DNA from: Saprospira grandis str. Lewin
Lineage (GTDB): Bacteria; Bacteroidota; Bacteroidia; Chitinophagales; Saprospiraceae
Direction: 5' to 3'
Assembly (NCBI RefSeq): GCF_000250635.1
Contig: NC_016940.1
Location: 3,348,501-3,412,500, forward strand
Length of the DNA stretch: 64,000 bases
The notes beneath the pieces are model-generated. The model saw nothing but the letters and a program-made list of their open reading frames with translations, did not search any database and was not told where the DNA came from. How positions within the stretch are numbered: the stretch's first letter is position 1; each line of letters opens with the position of its first letter. Shown piece by piece: positions 49,886 through 58,908 of this stretch. A program made the translations under genes and the position numbers.

Positions 49886-52126
49886 CTATCTAAGTTTTTT
49901 GCTAATAATTACATCTTTATAGGGTTTGTCTAGCGGTTGAATGCTAATCAGTTCAAACATACTGGTCTGCTGAACAGATAATGATACATTCATAATTTCA
50001 TCTCCAGCATCATTTAGGCCCTTATAAAGGGATTGGAGGTCAATTTGAAAATGAGCTATACTTTGCTTTTGTTGGCCTGGCTCTATTTGGCCCTTTAGCT
50101 CATCCATTTCTCCCTCTGAGGCCTCTCGAATTAGATATTCTTCTTTTTTTTGCTTGATGACAAAATCGGGGTTCTTCTTGCCAGCTCCTTTCTTCATATT
50201 ATCATTGAAAACTTCTCCATTTGTGGGGTCTCGTTCAATGGCTTCTTTAATTTTAACCACTGTAGCTTGTTCTTTGTACTTTTGCTTTTCCGTAGAAAAA
50301 GCCTGGGCCAATGGCTCACTAATTAAGACCGTAAAAGAGCTGCTTTCGGTAATTATATTTCCCTTTTCTTCTACAGACAAGGTTGTGGGCGTACTAGATG
50401 GCAACTCATATTGTTTACTACTGGCCTTATCGCCAGCTTTTGTGAGCATCATGCTTAGTTTAGCTGCTTTAAAATAAGGCTTTGGTTTAGCGGCTGGAAT
50501 AAGAAGACTATCTATGCTGATAGAATAGATCTGGCCCTCAGCAGTAGCAAAGTGAATATGGAACTGTTGCTCTCTTTGAAAGAAGCTCCTTTTGGGAGGT
50601 AGTGTAGCTTGTTTAAAAGCATCTTTGTAGGAGTCGATGGCAAGGAAAGCTGTATGTGCCCGGCTCGTTAGGTTGCTCCAATTCTTAGAGTTGTGTTTAA
50701 CGGCTTCTTTATAGTATAGCTCCTCTATTTTTTTGTCATCAAACTGGCTTAATTCGGCTAAAAGGGCGGCCTGTAAGTCTGCTCTTTTGATTTCTTTAGC
50801 TAGTTTTTCGACAGCCTTGGCAAAGGCTAGAGGAACAGCACTTTCTAAGGGGCCAACAATTTCGGCCAAAAAATACAACTGCTTAAGCAGGAGCAGACGA
50901 TCCATTTGTTTAGGGATCTCTTTTGAAGCGATGAGCTTTTCTAAGGATTTTATTGCAGGATGAATCTGCGCTTTCCATGCCGTTAATCCGTAGCTAAAAC
51001 CTAGGTACTTGACTCTTCGGCTAAGGCCATTGATTTCTTCTTGAAATTGATAGAAGGGAAGTGTATATCCTAGTTCTTTTTCTGCTGCTTTAAGCGACTT
51101 ATCTACTTTGACCTTAGCTAAACTTTGAGCAAAGCAATCCTCAAAAACCATCCGTTGGATGAGTAGTGGTTGACAGGCTGATAGTTGCGCAATTAAATCC
51201 TCGATTAATGCTTTAGCCATAGGACTTTGGCTAGCTTTAGCTAAGCTATTTAAGCTGTCTAACAGCTCTGCCTTTTGCCAAACAAAATCAGTGGCCCATA
51301 AACTACTGTCAATTTTTAAGTTAATTTTGGACAGGAAGTCCTCTGCTTGTTGCTTGTCTTCTGTTGCTTGTTGCTCCTCTTTTTCACTTCTATCCTTTTT
51401 CTCCTCCTCCGTCAAAAAGTCATCCTTGGCTAGGGCTTGGTCCAGAATGCTTTCTAGTTGGTTTGGGGAAAGGACATAAGGCGCAATGCTAGACTCAATA
51501 AAGCGGGATTTAGCTCTATACTTCTTAATCTTTTCTACTGCATCATAACGCTCAAAAATTTGGGCCAACTCTTCTAAGAATATACTAGGTGGCTTGTTGT
51601 CTGCCTGCTCTACTAAAGCCTTAATATCTGCCGCAATCAGACGGCAAACTTTGAGCTTTTTACCTTCCTTGAATTTGGCGTAAAGATTTTTTAGGTAGCT
51701 TTTTTCCTCCCACTGGTCTTTTTGAATATTAGCTTGCAGTTTTCGTGCTTTTAAAGTAACAGCTTCAGCATTTAGAGCAAACTCTAATAAAAAATCAGTT
51801 TTAGGAATATCCTCTTCCTTAAGGGCCAAAAATAGCTGCTCCAAATTGGCCTTATCCATTTTGAGCTGCGGCTTAAAGGCTTTTAAGCCCTCTTTGGTCT
51901 TGAGCAAAGCCGCCTTTAGGCTCGGGCGATCAGGGTCCTCTGCCGGAAGTTCCTGATAAAGCGCATAGAGCTCTTGATATTGGGCCAAGGTTTCTTCATA
52001 AAGGGCTGTATCTTCTTGATACTGCTGCTGTTTTGCTAAAAAAAGTTGATGATTATCCATTTTTACAGTATTGAATGGGCTGATCAATAAGAAGCTGTGA
52101 AATAGAAAAATGGCTAATGCTTTCAT
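49886..52126 (-). CDS. Secreted coiled-coil protein, copy 1
   Basis: A 746-aa protein starting MKALAIFLFHSFLLIS (signal peptide). The N-terminal third is a charged coiled coil (QQQYQEDTALYEETLAQYQE). The middle is helical with a Glu/Lys-rich hinge near residues 245-275 (EEKKDRSEKEEQQA). The C-terminal third is more mixed, ending QPLDKPYKDVIISKKLR. No known domain is recognised. It is a paralog of the gene at 58909. Long blocks are identical, and differences cluster in the signal peptide, residues about 105-150 and the hinge, which looks like gene conversion. It lies tail-inward against the alpha-2-macroglobulin gene. Confidence 0.8.
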   Translation of the reverse strand: MKALAIFLFHSFLLISPFNTVKMDNHQLFLAKQQQYQEDTALYEETLAQYQELYALYQELPAEDPDRPSLKAALLKTKEGLKAFKPQLKMDKANLEQLFLALKEEDIPKTDFLLEFALNAEAVTLKARKLQANIQKDQWEEKSYLKNLYAKFKEGKKLKVCRLIAADIKALVEQADNKPPSIFLEELAQIFERYDAVEKIKKYRAKSRFIESSIAPYVLSPNQLESILDQALAKDDFLTEEEKKDRSEKEEQQATEDKQQAEDFLSKINLKIDSSLWATDFVWQKAELLDSLNSLAKASQSPMAKALIEDLIAQLSACQPLLIQRMVFEDCFAQSLAKVKVDKSLKAAEKELGYTLPFYQFQEEINGLSRRVKYLGFSYGLTAWKAQIHPAIKSLEKLIASKEIPKQMDRLLLLKQLYFLAEIVGPLESAVPLAFAKAVEKLAKEIKRADLQAALLAELSQFDDKKIEELYYKEAVKHNSKNWSNLTSRAHTAFLAIDSYKDAFKQATLPPKRSFFQREQQFHIHFATAEGQIYSISIDSLLIPAAKPKPYFKAAKLSMMLTKAGDKASSKQYELPSSTPTTLSVEEKGNIITESSSFTVLISEPLAQAFSTEKQKYKEQATVVKIKEAIERDPTNGEVFNDNMKKGAGKKNPDFVIKQKKEEYLIREASEGEMDELKGQIEPGQQKQSIAHFQIDLQSLYKGLNDAGDEIMNVSLSVQQTSMFELISIQPLDKPYKDVIISKKLR

Positions 52127-52205
52127 TGCTTTGTTTTTGTGTTTATATAAAAGTAGTAACTTTTATTTATAAACGCAAAATTAGTTTGAAACTTTTATCC
52201 AAAAA

Positions 52206-52350
52206 TGGCCGAAGGCCATTTGGCCTAGCGATGCGGCGGGGTGGCCCGCAGGGCCAGACCGAAGGCGAAACGAAGTGTAGCCTGAAGGGCCGAGCAGACC
52301 TGCGAGCCCCAAAGCGTAGCGCCGCAAGGCGAAGCCGCAGCGGAGGCCCC
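52206..52350 (-). repeat. GC-rich modular hairpin repeat, type C (inverted)
   Basis: Minus-strand reading GGGGCCTCCGCTGCGGC...GCATCGCTAGGCC. It is almost identical to the plus-strand copy at 58686, as part of the inverted duplication. Confidence 0.85.
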
Positions 52351-52353
52351 AAA

Positions 52354-52392
52354 AAAATACCCCCCATCAGAAGATGCTGATGAGGGGTAAAA
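52354..52392 (-). terminator. Terminator of the alpha-2-macroglobulin gene
   Basis: On the minus strand, ACCCCTCATCAG, CATCTT, CTGATGGGGGGT, then ATTTTTTT. The T-run is shared with the start of the GC-rich repeat. Confidence 0.85.
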
Positions 52393-52410
52393 AATGCTAA
52401 AGGGCCTTGT

Positions 52411-55400
52411 TTATTTCACTTCTAGGCGGATACCTTGAGAATGTGAAGAAAACTCGGGGGCATACATGCATTGAATGCTGCTGATTCCGTTGCTAAAGTC
52501 GCCTTTTTGGGCCACTCGAACAGGGTATTCAAAGACATAGGTTCCTTTGCTCAAATAAGAGAAAAAGAAGTGCGTAGCGGCATCTTTGGTGCTTTCGTAA
52601 TAGCCTAAGCCGCCTTGGTATTTATATTGGCTGAGCACATTGGTGGGCTCGAAAGCGGCGGCTCTTTGGTCTTTGAGATGGACATATTCCATATCTCGAT
52701 CCACACGAAGTTCGATGCGGACCATGACCAAATCGCCTACTTCTAGGCCTTTTTCGGCGGTGATGGGCTGTAATTCTAGCCCTCGATCGCCTTTTACTTG
52801 CTTAAAGAGCTGCTTTTTGAGTTGCAAAGGCGTTTCTTCAAAGCTTTCAATCTTATCGAGTTGCTCGAAATACTGCCAGTAGATGGCGCCCCAAGCCACA
52901 GAAGCATTGGGATTTTTGATTTCTACTTGGGCCATTTTCGGTTGAATTTCCTTGGCCGACCAACGTTTTTTGATGTAGCCCGTGCCAGGCTCGGGATTCA
53001 AGGCTTGTTGGTCCAGTAGTTCTCCCCCCAATTTGATATCAATAGGTTGGCTATCGACCAAATAGTTTTCTCCACGGGCCAAAAGGGCGTAACAAGCGGC
53101 GGCGGTGGCCTTAGTGGTTTTCCAATGCGTCGTTTGCTTGGCTTTGAGCAACCAAGTTTTGAGTGCCTCCACCGTTTCTTGATCATTGGCCACCTCATCA
53201 AAGAGTTCGATCATCAAACAATGGCGTTCGATGGGCAATTCGTACCAGAAATAGCCATGTGGCGACTGCCAGTACATGCCCATTTCTTCCGATTTGAGAG
53301 CTCGTTCTTTCAAGGATTTGATAATGCTCTGTTGTACTTCGGGGAGGTTTTCGTCGCGGTGCAGGGCAAGGGCAATCATGCCTTGCATGTAAATTGACTT
53401 CTTGAGGGAGTAAGTCTGCATTTGTCCAGTATAATAGGCTCTAGCCTCTCTTAGGCGGCGGCTTTTCAATGCCACCTTAGGGAAAAAGCTGCGGGCATAG
53501 AAATAATGGATTACCATATAGTCCAGATGGTCCTTTTTGAGGTAAGCTTCTGGATCTTCTTGGCGTTTGGCCGTCGCCTGCAAGTTATCGTAATGATCGA
53601 GCAGTTGATTATCGATATACTGAACTGCTTTGATGATCATATCTTGGCTCATGGGCTCATTTTCTTGCGCCACGCCCATCACTTGCAAATGGCCCATGCC
53701 TTCTACAATATATTGGCTGATGTACCAGCTATCTCGGCCACCTGGGAACCAAGGGAAACCACCATTGCCCAGCTGGCGATCGGCCAATTTGCGCAAGGCT
53801 TGTTTTTGTTCTTGGCCCATGCGATTGAGATCAAACAAAACGCCCAGATGCTTCTTTTGTTGGGCCTCTGATTGGGCCTGCAAAACCCAGGGGGTTTCTT
53901 CCAAAAGGGCATTTTTGAGTGCTTGGTTTTTGCTCAAATTGCTTTCTAGCGCTTTAGAACCTGAGGCTTTCCATGCCTCAAACACCCGCTTAATTTTGGG
54001 ATGTGAATTGGCTACATTAGCGGCCAAACTGTTGGCATAATAGCGAGAGAACAACTGCTCGCTACACTCATGGGGGTATTCCATGAGGTAGGGGAGCGAC
54101 TGCACCGCATACCAAGCCGGGTTAGGCGTAAACTCTAAAGTATAGCTATAATGTTCGAGGGTATTTGACTTACTGAGTTCTTGCATACGCTTAAACTCAA
54201 AGTTTTTATTGGTTTTTCCTCGAACGGGCAAAGGCATGCTTTCGGTCACCAACATTCGGTTGCTCAAAACAGGCAAGCTACTTTCCTCTCCATCGCTAAA
54301 TTGTCCAGCTTTGGCAACAATGCGATGCACCACAGGGGTGGTCCAGTTGCTGGGAACCTCTAATTTCCAGCTTAGGGCCGTAGCGCCTTTGGCCTTTAGA
54401 CTAAAGCTTTGGCGATTGTTTTTATTGGCCCATTCGGCATCAATCGCTTGCATGCTATAGGCATCAAAAAGAAGCAATTGAGCTTCGCCTTCTAGCTGCT
54501 TATCTACCAAAGAGTTGATTTTGGCCGAAAACTCCATTTTATCGCCTTGGCGGAAGAATCGGGGGGCATTAGGGACCACCATAAGGTCCTTTTGCGTCTG
54601 TACAAAGGCCTCTTTTTGCCCTACTTTGAGGTCTTCGGTATGGGCCAAAAGCATCAAGCGCCAGCGAGTAAGGGCTTCATTCATCGTAAAGGACAAAATG
54701 AGATTCCCTTCTTTATCGCTGCGAAGCTGTGGGAAGAAAAAGACGGTTTCATTAAGGTTGGTACGAACCTTTACGTCTCCTAAATCTCCTGCATCTTTAT
54801 CGCTGGCTTCTTCGGGCGCTTCGGCTAGTCCACTATCTGCAAGAGGAGCGGGGGGAGGGGGAGCTTCATCTTCGGCAAAGTCGTCCACCATGGCTTCGTC
54901 CTTTTGATTTACACCTGCTGTAGTTGCCGCAATACTACTAATATTCCGAGACTCTAATTTTTCTACGTCTTCCAATTCAATACGAGACCCTCTAGAACGA
55001 GACTTATACATTCTTCTAGGGCTAAAGCCCCAATCATAGAAAGAAAAGCCCTGCCAGTTGAGGCTAGTCCATTTGTGGCTAGGGTAGCTATAAGAGAGGT
55101 TCCAGTCGAAGGCAGCTACTAGGCTAGCTTGTTCTACAGACATACAGTTGGTGGACCAGTTGCTGCTGCCATAATAAGCGCCATAGAGTGACAAGCCCCA
55201 ATTATGACTGACCAAAGCATCTAGAGAAGCATCATAAAGGGAGGCCACTAATTCTGCTTCTGCAGCGGCCTTATCGGGTCCTGTAATTTTTAGTTCCCAG
55301 CGTTCTTCTTGGCCAGGTTGCAACTTATCTCTAAAGGTAGAGAGCTCTATATTGAGCTTTTTGTTGCTATGTGGCACATAGACATTGATGCGTTGGCTAA

Positions 55401-58400
55401 AGCTGCGGTTATAGCGCAGGCCGACCAGACGGAAATAGAGATTGCCCCGATCATCTTCCTTAACGGTATAGCTTTGTTTGTTCCATTTTTCGCCTAATTG
55501 CAACCAACTTCTCTGGCTAATGCCTATCCCTTTTTGATCGCACTCGAAGAGTACGGGGAAATCTGTAGCTGAAGCTAGGGCAAATTCAATCTTTTCGCCT
55601 GGCTCTACGGTAAAGCTACTTTGGTTGGCAAAGAGAATATCGTGTACATTTGCCTTTTTAGTTTGGCTATTAAACAAGCGGAACTCTCGTTCTAGCTTAA
55701 TCTCTTGGCCATACTTATCGGTAGTTTTTACGCTCAGGCGATAGTAGCCTGTGGGCCACTTTTTGAGCAATTTCTGCAGATCAATTTCTTTTTGCTCTGC
55801 GGTATTGATGCTGCTTTTTGCCTGCTTTTTGAGCACTTTCCAGTTGCGGCTTTGGTCCTCTTGCTTATAAGCAATATGCGGAAAAGCAGCCTTAAACTCC
55901 TGCTCGCCCAAGCTGTAATAATCGGGTAGCTCCCATTGGCGCTTAACATAAATGTTTTCGGGCTCTTCTAGGCGCTCCCAGCTCAATTCGAGCAGAGCGG
56001 GCTCAAAACCACCATTGAGGTTGCGGCTATTGAGTTTCAGCTTGCCTAGTTTTTGCCCTTGGTCCAACTCGCTTTTCAAGTTAACAGAAAGGTCTAAGGC
56101 TATGGCACCTACTCGAACAGAGCTTTGGCTAGAACGGGTTTCTCCATTGATGTCTGTTACATCTACATAAACGGTATAGTTAAAAACGGGCTGCTTATCT
56201 AGGCTGATGCTTTTGTCTGGAACGGCCTCAAATTCAATTTTGGCCACTCCTTTCTCATCTGTTAGGCCCTCTCCTTTGGTAATTTCTTGGCTTTGGCCCG
56301 ACCAAGGGTTCCAGCCCCAATAACGCCAATAAGGGAAGCGTACTTCTCGCACTACCCGATAGCTAAATTTAGCCTCACTAATAGCTGGACCAGCCAAGGC
56401 TTCAGCCTGAGCCAAAACAGTAACTTGATCATTGAGCTTATAGGCTTCTTCCTGAGGCAAGAAGTTGACCTCAAATTTGGGACGCTTGTATTCTTCTACC
56501 CGAATGCTGTGGCTACTGTAGTAGCCTAGGCTCGTATTCCGAATGGTCATTTGTCCCATTAAGCCAGTGGTGGGAGCGGTGAAACTGCCTTGCAAACTAC
56601 CGTATTCATTGGTCGTGAGTCTCAGCTCTTCTAGCTTTTGCCCATTGACATCAAATAGCGAGATGGCATATTCCTGATTTTTGACGACCTTATATTGCTC
56701 GCCCTTGCGGTACAAGGCAATGCCCTTAAAGTAAATCGTCTGTCCAGGGCGATAAATAGCCCGATCGCTAAAAAATCGCATTTCTGTACTGCCATTTTCT
56801 CTAGGCTTTTCATAGTCGTAGTTAGAAAAGCTGCTTTCTGGCAAAAGAAAGTCTTTCCCTTTCTCTATCCGAATGTTATAGCTGTAGTAATCCTCTCCTT
56901 TCTTGATGTTTTTACTCAAGGCATAGCCCATTCCATCCGTCAGCACCGACTTCAGGCGCTTCCAGTTGTATTTTTTGCTGAAGCTATTATATTGTCGCTC
57001 TCTAAATTCTACTTTTACTCCTTTTTGAGGTTCTCCCGTCCAGCGATTAACGACAATAAACTCATAGAGGCCCTTTTCTTGCCGCTGAATGAGGCCCAAA
57101 TTGGTCAACTGAACCACGGCAATACTATTTGCATTCTTCGCATAACTAAAGTCTGCATTAGCCGAAAGCTGAACGACATAAATGCCTGGATCTGCCTGGG
57201 CGGGAATCATGAGCTCGGTGCCATGCATCTGAAAATCTCCAGAGTCAATTAACTGATGAGTCTGGCTATATACGGGATCTCTTTTGGCCAAAAAGTCTAT
57301 TTGCTCCTGATATTTATAGCGAATATCCTGAAAACGCTCCAGCTCCGACTCGCTCAACTTGATGAGGCGCAAATGTACCTGACTCAAGTTTTTATAGTCC
57401 AAACGAATGAGGCCCGCCTGATTCAAGGGCAAATACCGCTCTATTCTAAGCTTCAAATGCTTTTGCGCTAACTCCACCTTTAAGCTTTGCGCCTGCTTGG
57501 CCCCAAAACTCTTGGGGTAATCGGCAATAATGGCTGTAGCAATAGAATCGGCCACTTTTAAGGCCCAACGCGCCTTTGGATCTGGCTGACTAGGCGAATA
57601 AACCCGCCCTATTTGCTTATAATAAGTCGCTTTGGCAAAAATGATTTCGGCCACAGCATCCTGTCCCTCATATTTTTCTTCCAAGGCAGTCAAAGCAGCC
57701 AAATAAAGCGAATCCTTGTCCGCATTAATAGATTGTGAATAAGTCCATTTTAATCGACGCAACTCAAACTGTAAGAGGACCAAAGGCGACTTTCTTTCTA
57801 GCGATCTGGCCACAATTTTCTGATACAGTTTTAAGGTCTGCCATTTATGCGAAAAGCTATCTCGGCTCTCAATTTTTTGCCCAACAAACTCCTGCCCAAT
57901 GGTGAAAAATGCAGGCGATTCCACATAAAACTGATAAGCGGGCTGACTCAAATAGCTGTTCTCATTTTCAAAGAAATTGAGGGCTCTTTGGGCCAATAAT
58001 TCATAAAGCGTAGGCTGCAAATCTGCATCAAAATCTGTCCGAGACAAAATGGGCGCAAATTGCTTCAACTCCAGTTCTAAGGCCGCCGGATTCGATAAAG
58101 AAGCCCAATACAAAGCAAAAGCCTGCTCCGTAATTCGCTCAATATCCCAAGTCCGAATGTCCTTGAGCTCTAAATCATTCACCTTGCTCCGATCCGAGAA
58201 CTTATAATAATGATTGCTCAAATACTCATGATAAAGCTGAGCCACCATAGACTGCAAGAGCGCTTTTTCACTGCCCTCGGCCTTTTGCATCTCTTCTTCC
58301 AAGCGATAAATGGACTTCACTAAGCCGTCCTCTTCCAAACTGCCCTGAAACTTATTGTAATACAACAAGCCCTTGACATAATGCGCCGTTCGAGCCGGTC

Positions 58401-58575
58401 CAGCCTCTGCTTTTCGAATAATTTGCAGCAAACTGTCCGTCTTTTTTAGGGCCGATTCCGGCAAGCCCTGCCTATCTAAAGAGTCAATCTCTAGCCAGGC
58501 CTTTTCATAGTTTTGGGAAAACATCTGGGTACTAATTAAAAGGCTAAGCAATAGCCATAATGGGTATTTTTTCAT
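52411..58575 (-). CDS. Large secreted alpha-2-macroglobulin family protein
   Basis: A 2054-aa protein with a signal peptide (MKKYPLWLLLSLLISTQMFSQ) and no lipobox, so periplasmic or surface. About 450 residues of helical, TPR-like sequence come first, followed by MG domains (for example DRAIYRPGQTIYFKGIALYR, the MG2 bait-adjacent motif). A Pro/Glu-rich linker (EDEAPPPPAPLADSG) precedes the A2M domain. The thioester motif is conserved as C1504-S-E-Q in YPHECSEQLFSRYY. Such proteins trap proteases or other attackers through the thioester. It sits alone between the two inverted coiled-coil genes. A penicillin-binding protein 1C partner, common elsewhere, is absent. Confidence 0.9.
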   Translation of the reverse strand: MKKYPLWLLLSLLISTQMFSQNYEKAWLEIDSLDRQGLPESALKKTDSLLQIIRKAEAGPARTAHYVKGLLYYNKFQGSLEEDGLVKSIYRLEEEMQKAEGSEKALLQSMVAQLYHEYLSNHYYKFSDRSKVNDLELKDIRTWDIERITEQAFALYWASLSNPAALELELKQFAPILSRTDFDADLQPTLYELLAQRALNFFENENSYLSQPAYQFYVESPAFFTIGQEFVGQKIESRDSFSHKWQTLKLYQKIVARSLERKSPLVLLQFELRRLKWTYSQSINADKDSLYLAALTALEEKYEGQDAVAEIIFAKATYYKQIGRVYSPSQPDPKARWALKVADSIATAIIADYPKSFGAKQAQSLKVELAQKHLKLRIERYLPLNQAGLIRLDYKNLSQVHLRLIKLSESELERFQDIRYKYQEQIDFLAKRDPVYSQTHQLIDSGDFQMHGTELMIPAQADPGIYVVQLSANADFSYAKNANSIAVVQLTNLGLIQRQEKGLYEFIVVNRWTGEPQKGVKVEFRERQYNSFSKKYNWKRLKSVLTDGMGYALSKNIKKGEDYYSYNIRIEKGKDFLLPESSFSNYDYEKPRENGSTEMRFFSDRAIYRPGQTIYFKGIALYRKGEQYKVVKNQEYAISLFDVNGQKLEELRLTTNEYGSLQGSFTAPTTGLMGQMTIRNTSLGYYSSHSIRVEEYKRPKFEVNFLPQEEAYKLNDQVTVLAQAEALAGPAISEAKFSYRVVREVRFPYWRYWGWNPWSGQSQEITKGEGLTDEKGVAKIEFEAVPDKSISLDKQPVFNYTVYVDVTDINGETRSSQSSVRVGAIALDLSVNLKSELDQGQKLGKLKLNSRNLNGGFEPALLELSWERLEEPENIYVKRQWELPDYYSLGEQEFKAAFPHIAYKQEDQSRNWKVLKKQAKSSINTAEQKEIDLQKLLKKWPTGYYRLSVKTTDKYGQEIKLEREFRLFNSQTKKANVHDILFANQSSFTVEPGEKIEFALASATDFPVLFECDQKGIGISQRSWLQLGEKWNKQSYTVKEDDRGNLYFRLVGLRYNRSFSQRINVYVPHSNKKLNIELSTFRDKLQPGQEERWELKITGPDKAAAEAELVASLYDASLDALVSHNWGLSLYGAYYGSSNWSTNCMSVEQASLVAAFDWNLSYSYPSHKWTSLNWQGFSFYDWGFSPRRMYKSRSRGSRIELEDVEKLESRNISSIAATTAGVNQKDEAMVDDFAEDEAPPPPAPLADSGLAEAPEEASDKDAGDLGDVKVRTNLNETVFFFPQLRSDKEGNLILSFTMNEALTRWRLMLLAHTEDLKVGQKEAFVQTQKDLMVVPNAPRFFRQGDKMEFSAKINSLVDKQLEGEAQLLLFDAYSMQAIDAEWANKNNRQSFSLKAKGATALSWKLEVPSNWTTPVVHRIVAKAGQFSDGEESSLPVLSNRMLVTESMPLPVRGKTNKNFEFKRMQELSKSNTLEHYSYTLEFTPNPAWYAVQSLPYLMEYPHECSEQLFSRYYANSLAANVANSHPKIKRVFEAWKASGSKALESNLSKNQALKNALLEETPWVLQAQSEAQQKKHLGVLFDLNRMGQEQKQALRKLADRQLGNGGFPWFPGGRDSWYISQYIVEGMGHLQVMGVAQENEPMSQDMIIKAVQYIDNQLLDHYDNLQATAKRQEDPEAYLKKDHLDYMVIHYFYARSFFPKVALKSRRLREARAYYTGQMQTYSLKKSIYMQGMIALALHRDENLPEVQQSIIKSLKERALKSEEMGMYWQSPHGYFWYELPIERHCLMIELFDEVANDQETVEALKTWLLKAKQTTHWKTTKATAAACYALLARGENYLVDSQPIDIKLGGELLDQQALNPEPGTGYIKKRWSAKEIQPKMAQVEIKNPNASVAWGAIYWQYFEQLDKIESFEETPLQLKKQLFKQVKGDRGLELQPITAEKGLEVGDLVMVRIELRVDRDMEYVHLKDQRAAAFEPTNVLSQYKYQGGLGYYESTKDAATHFFFSYLSKGTYVFEYPVRVAQKGDFSNGISSIQCMYAPEFSSHSQGIRLEVK

Positions 58576-58685
58576 TGGCTTCGTTTTTCGAAAAGAAATA
58601 AAGGGGATCCACTAGAAGATGCAACTTTTTTTGCAATAGTGGGCGCTATTTTCCTCCTTTTGTTTTCTTTAAGACTTGTTGTTTT

Positions 58686-58831
58686 GGGGCCTCCGCTGCG
58701 GCTTCGCCTTGCGGCGCTACGCTTTGGGGCTCGCAGGTCTGCTCGGCCCTTCAGGCTACACTTCGTTTCGCCTTCGGTCTGGCCCTGCGGGCCACCCCGC
58801 CGCATCGCTAGGCCGAATGGCCTTCGGCCAT
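58686..58831 (+). repeat. GC-rich modular hairpin repeat, type C
   Basis: GGGGCCTCCGCTGCGGC...GCATCGCTAGGCC then a GGCCTTCGGCC hairpin, the mirror copy of 52206-52350. The gap between the two gene starts (58576-58908) holds this repeat and the promoter of copy 2. Confidence 0.85.
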
Positions 58832-58855
58832 CCTTGGATAAAAATTCAAGCTAAT

Positions 58856-58887
58856 TTTGCGTTTATAAATTAAAGTTACTACCTTTG
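58856..58887 (+). promoter_or_regulatory. Promoter of coiled-coil copy 2
   Basis: TTTG (58856-58859), 20 bp, TACCTTTG (58880-58887), 21 bp before the ATG. The mirror copy reads TACTTTTA, having lost the final G, so the two genes may differ in expression. Confidence 0.65.
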
Positions 58888-58908
58888 TATAAACACAAAA
58901 ACAAAGCG

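Larger units (their letters stand above)
49797..52350 (-). repeat. Left arm of a 2.5-kb inverted repeat
   Basis: This segment is the reverse complement, with scattered changes, of 58686-61316. It spans a type D hairpin, the terminator, the 746-aa gene, its promoter and a type C GC-rich repeat. It flanks the alpha-2-macroglobulin gene on one side. Confidence 0.88.
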
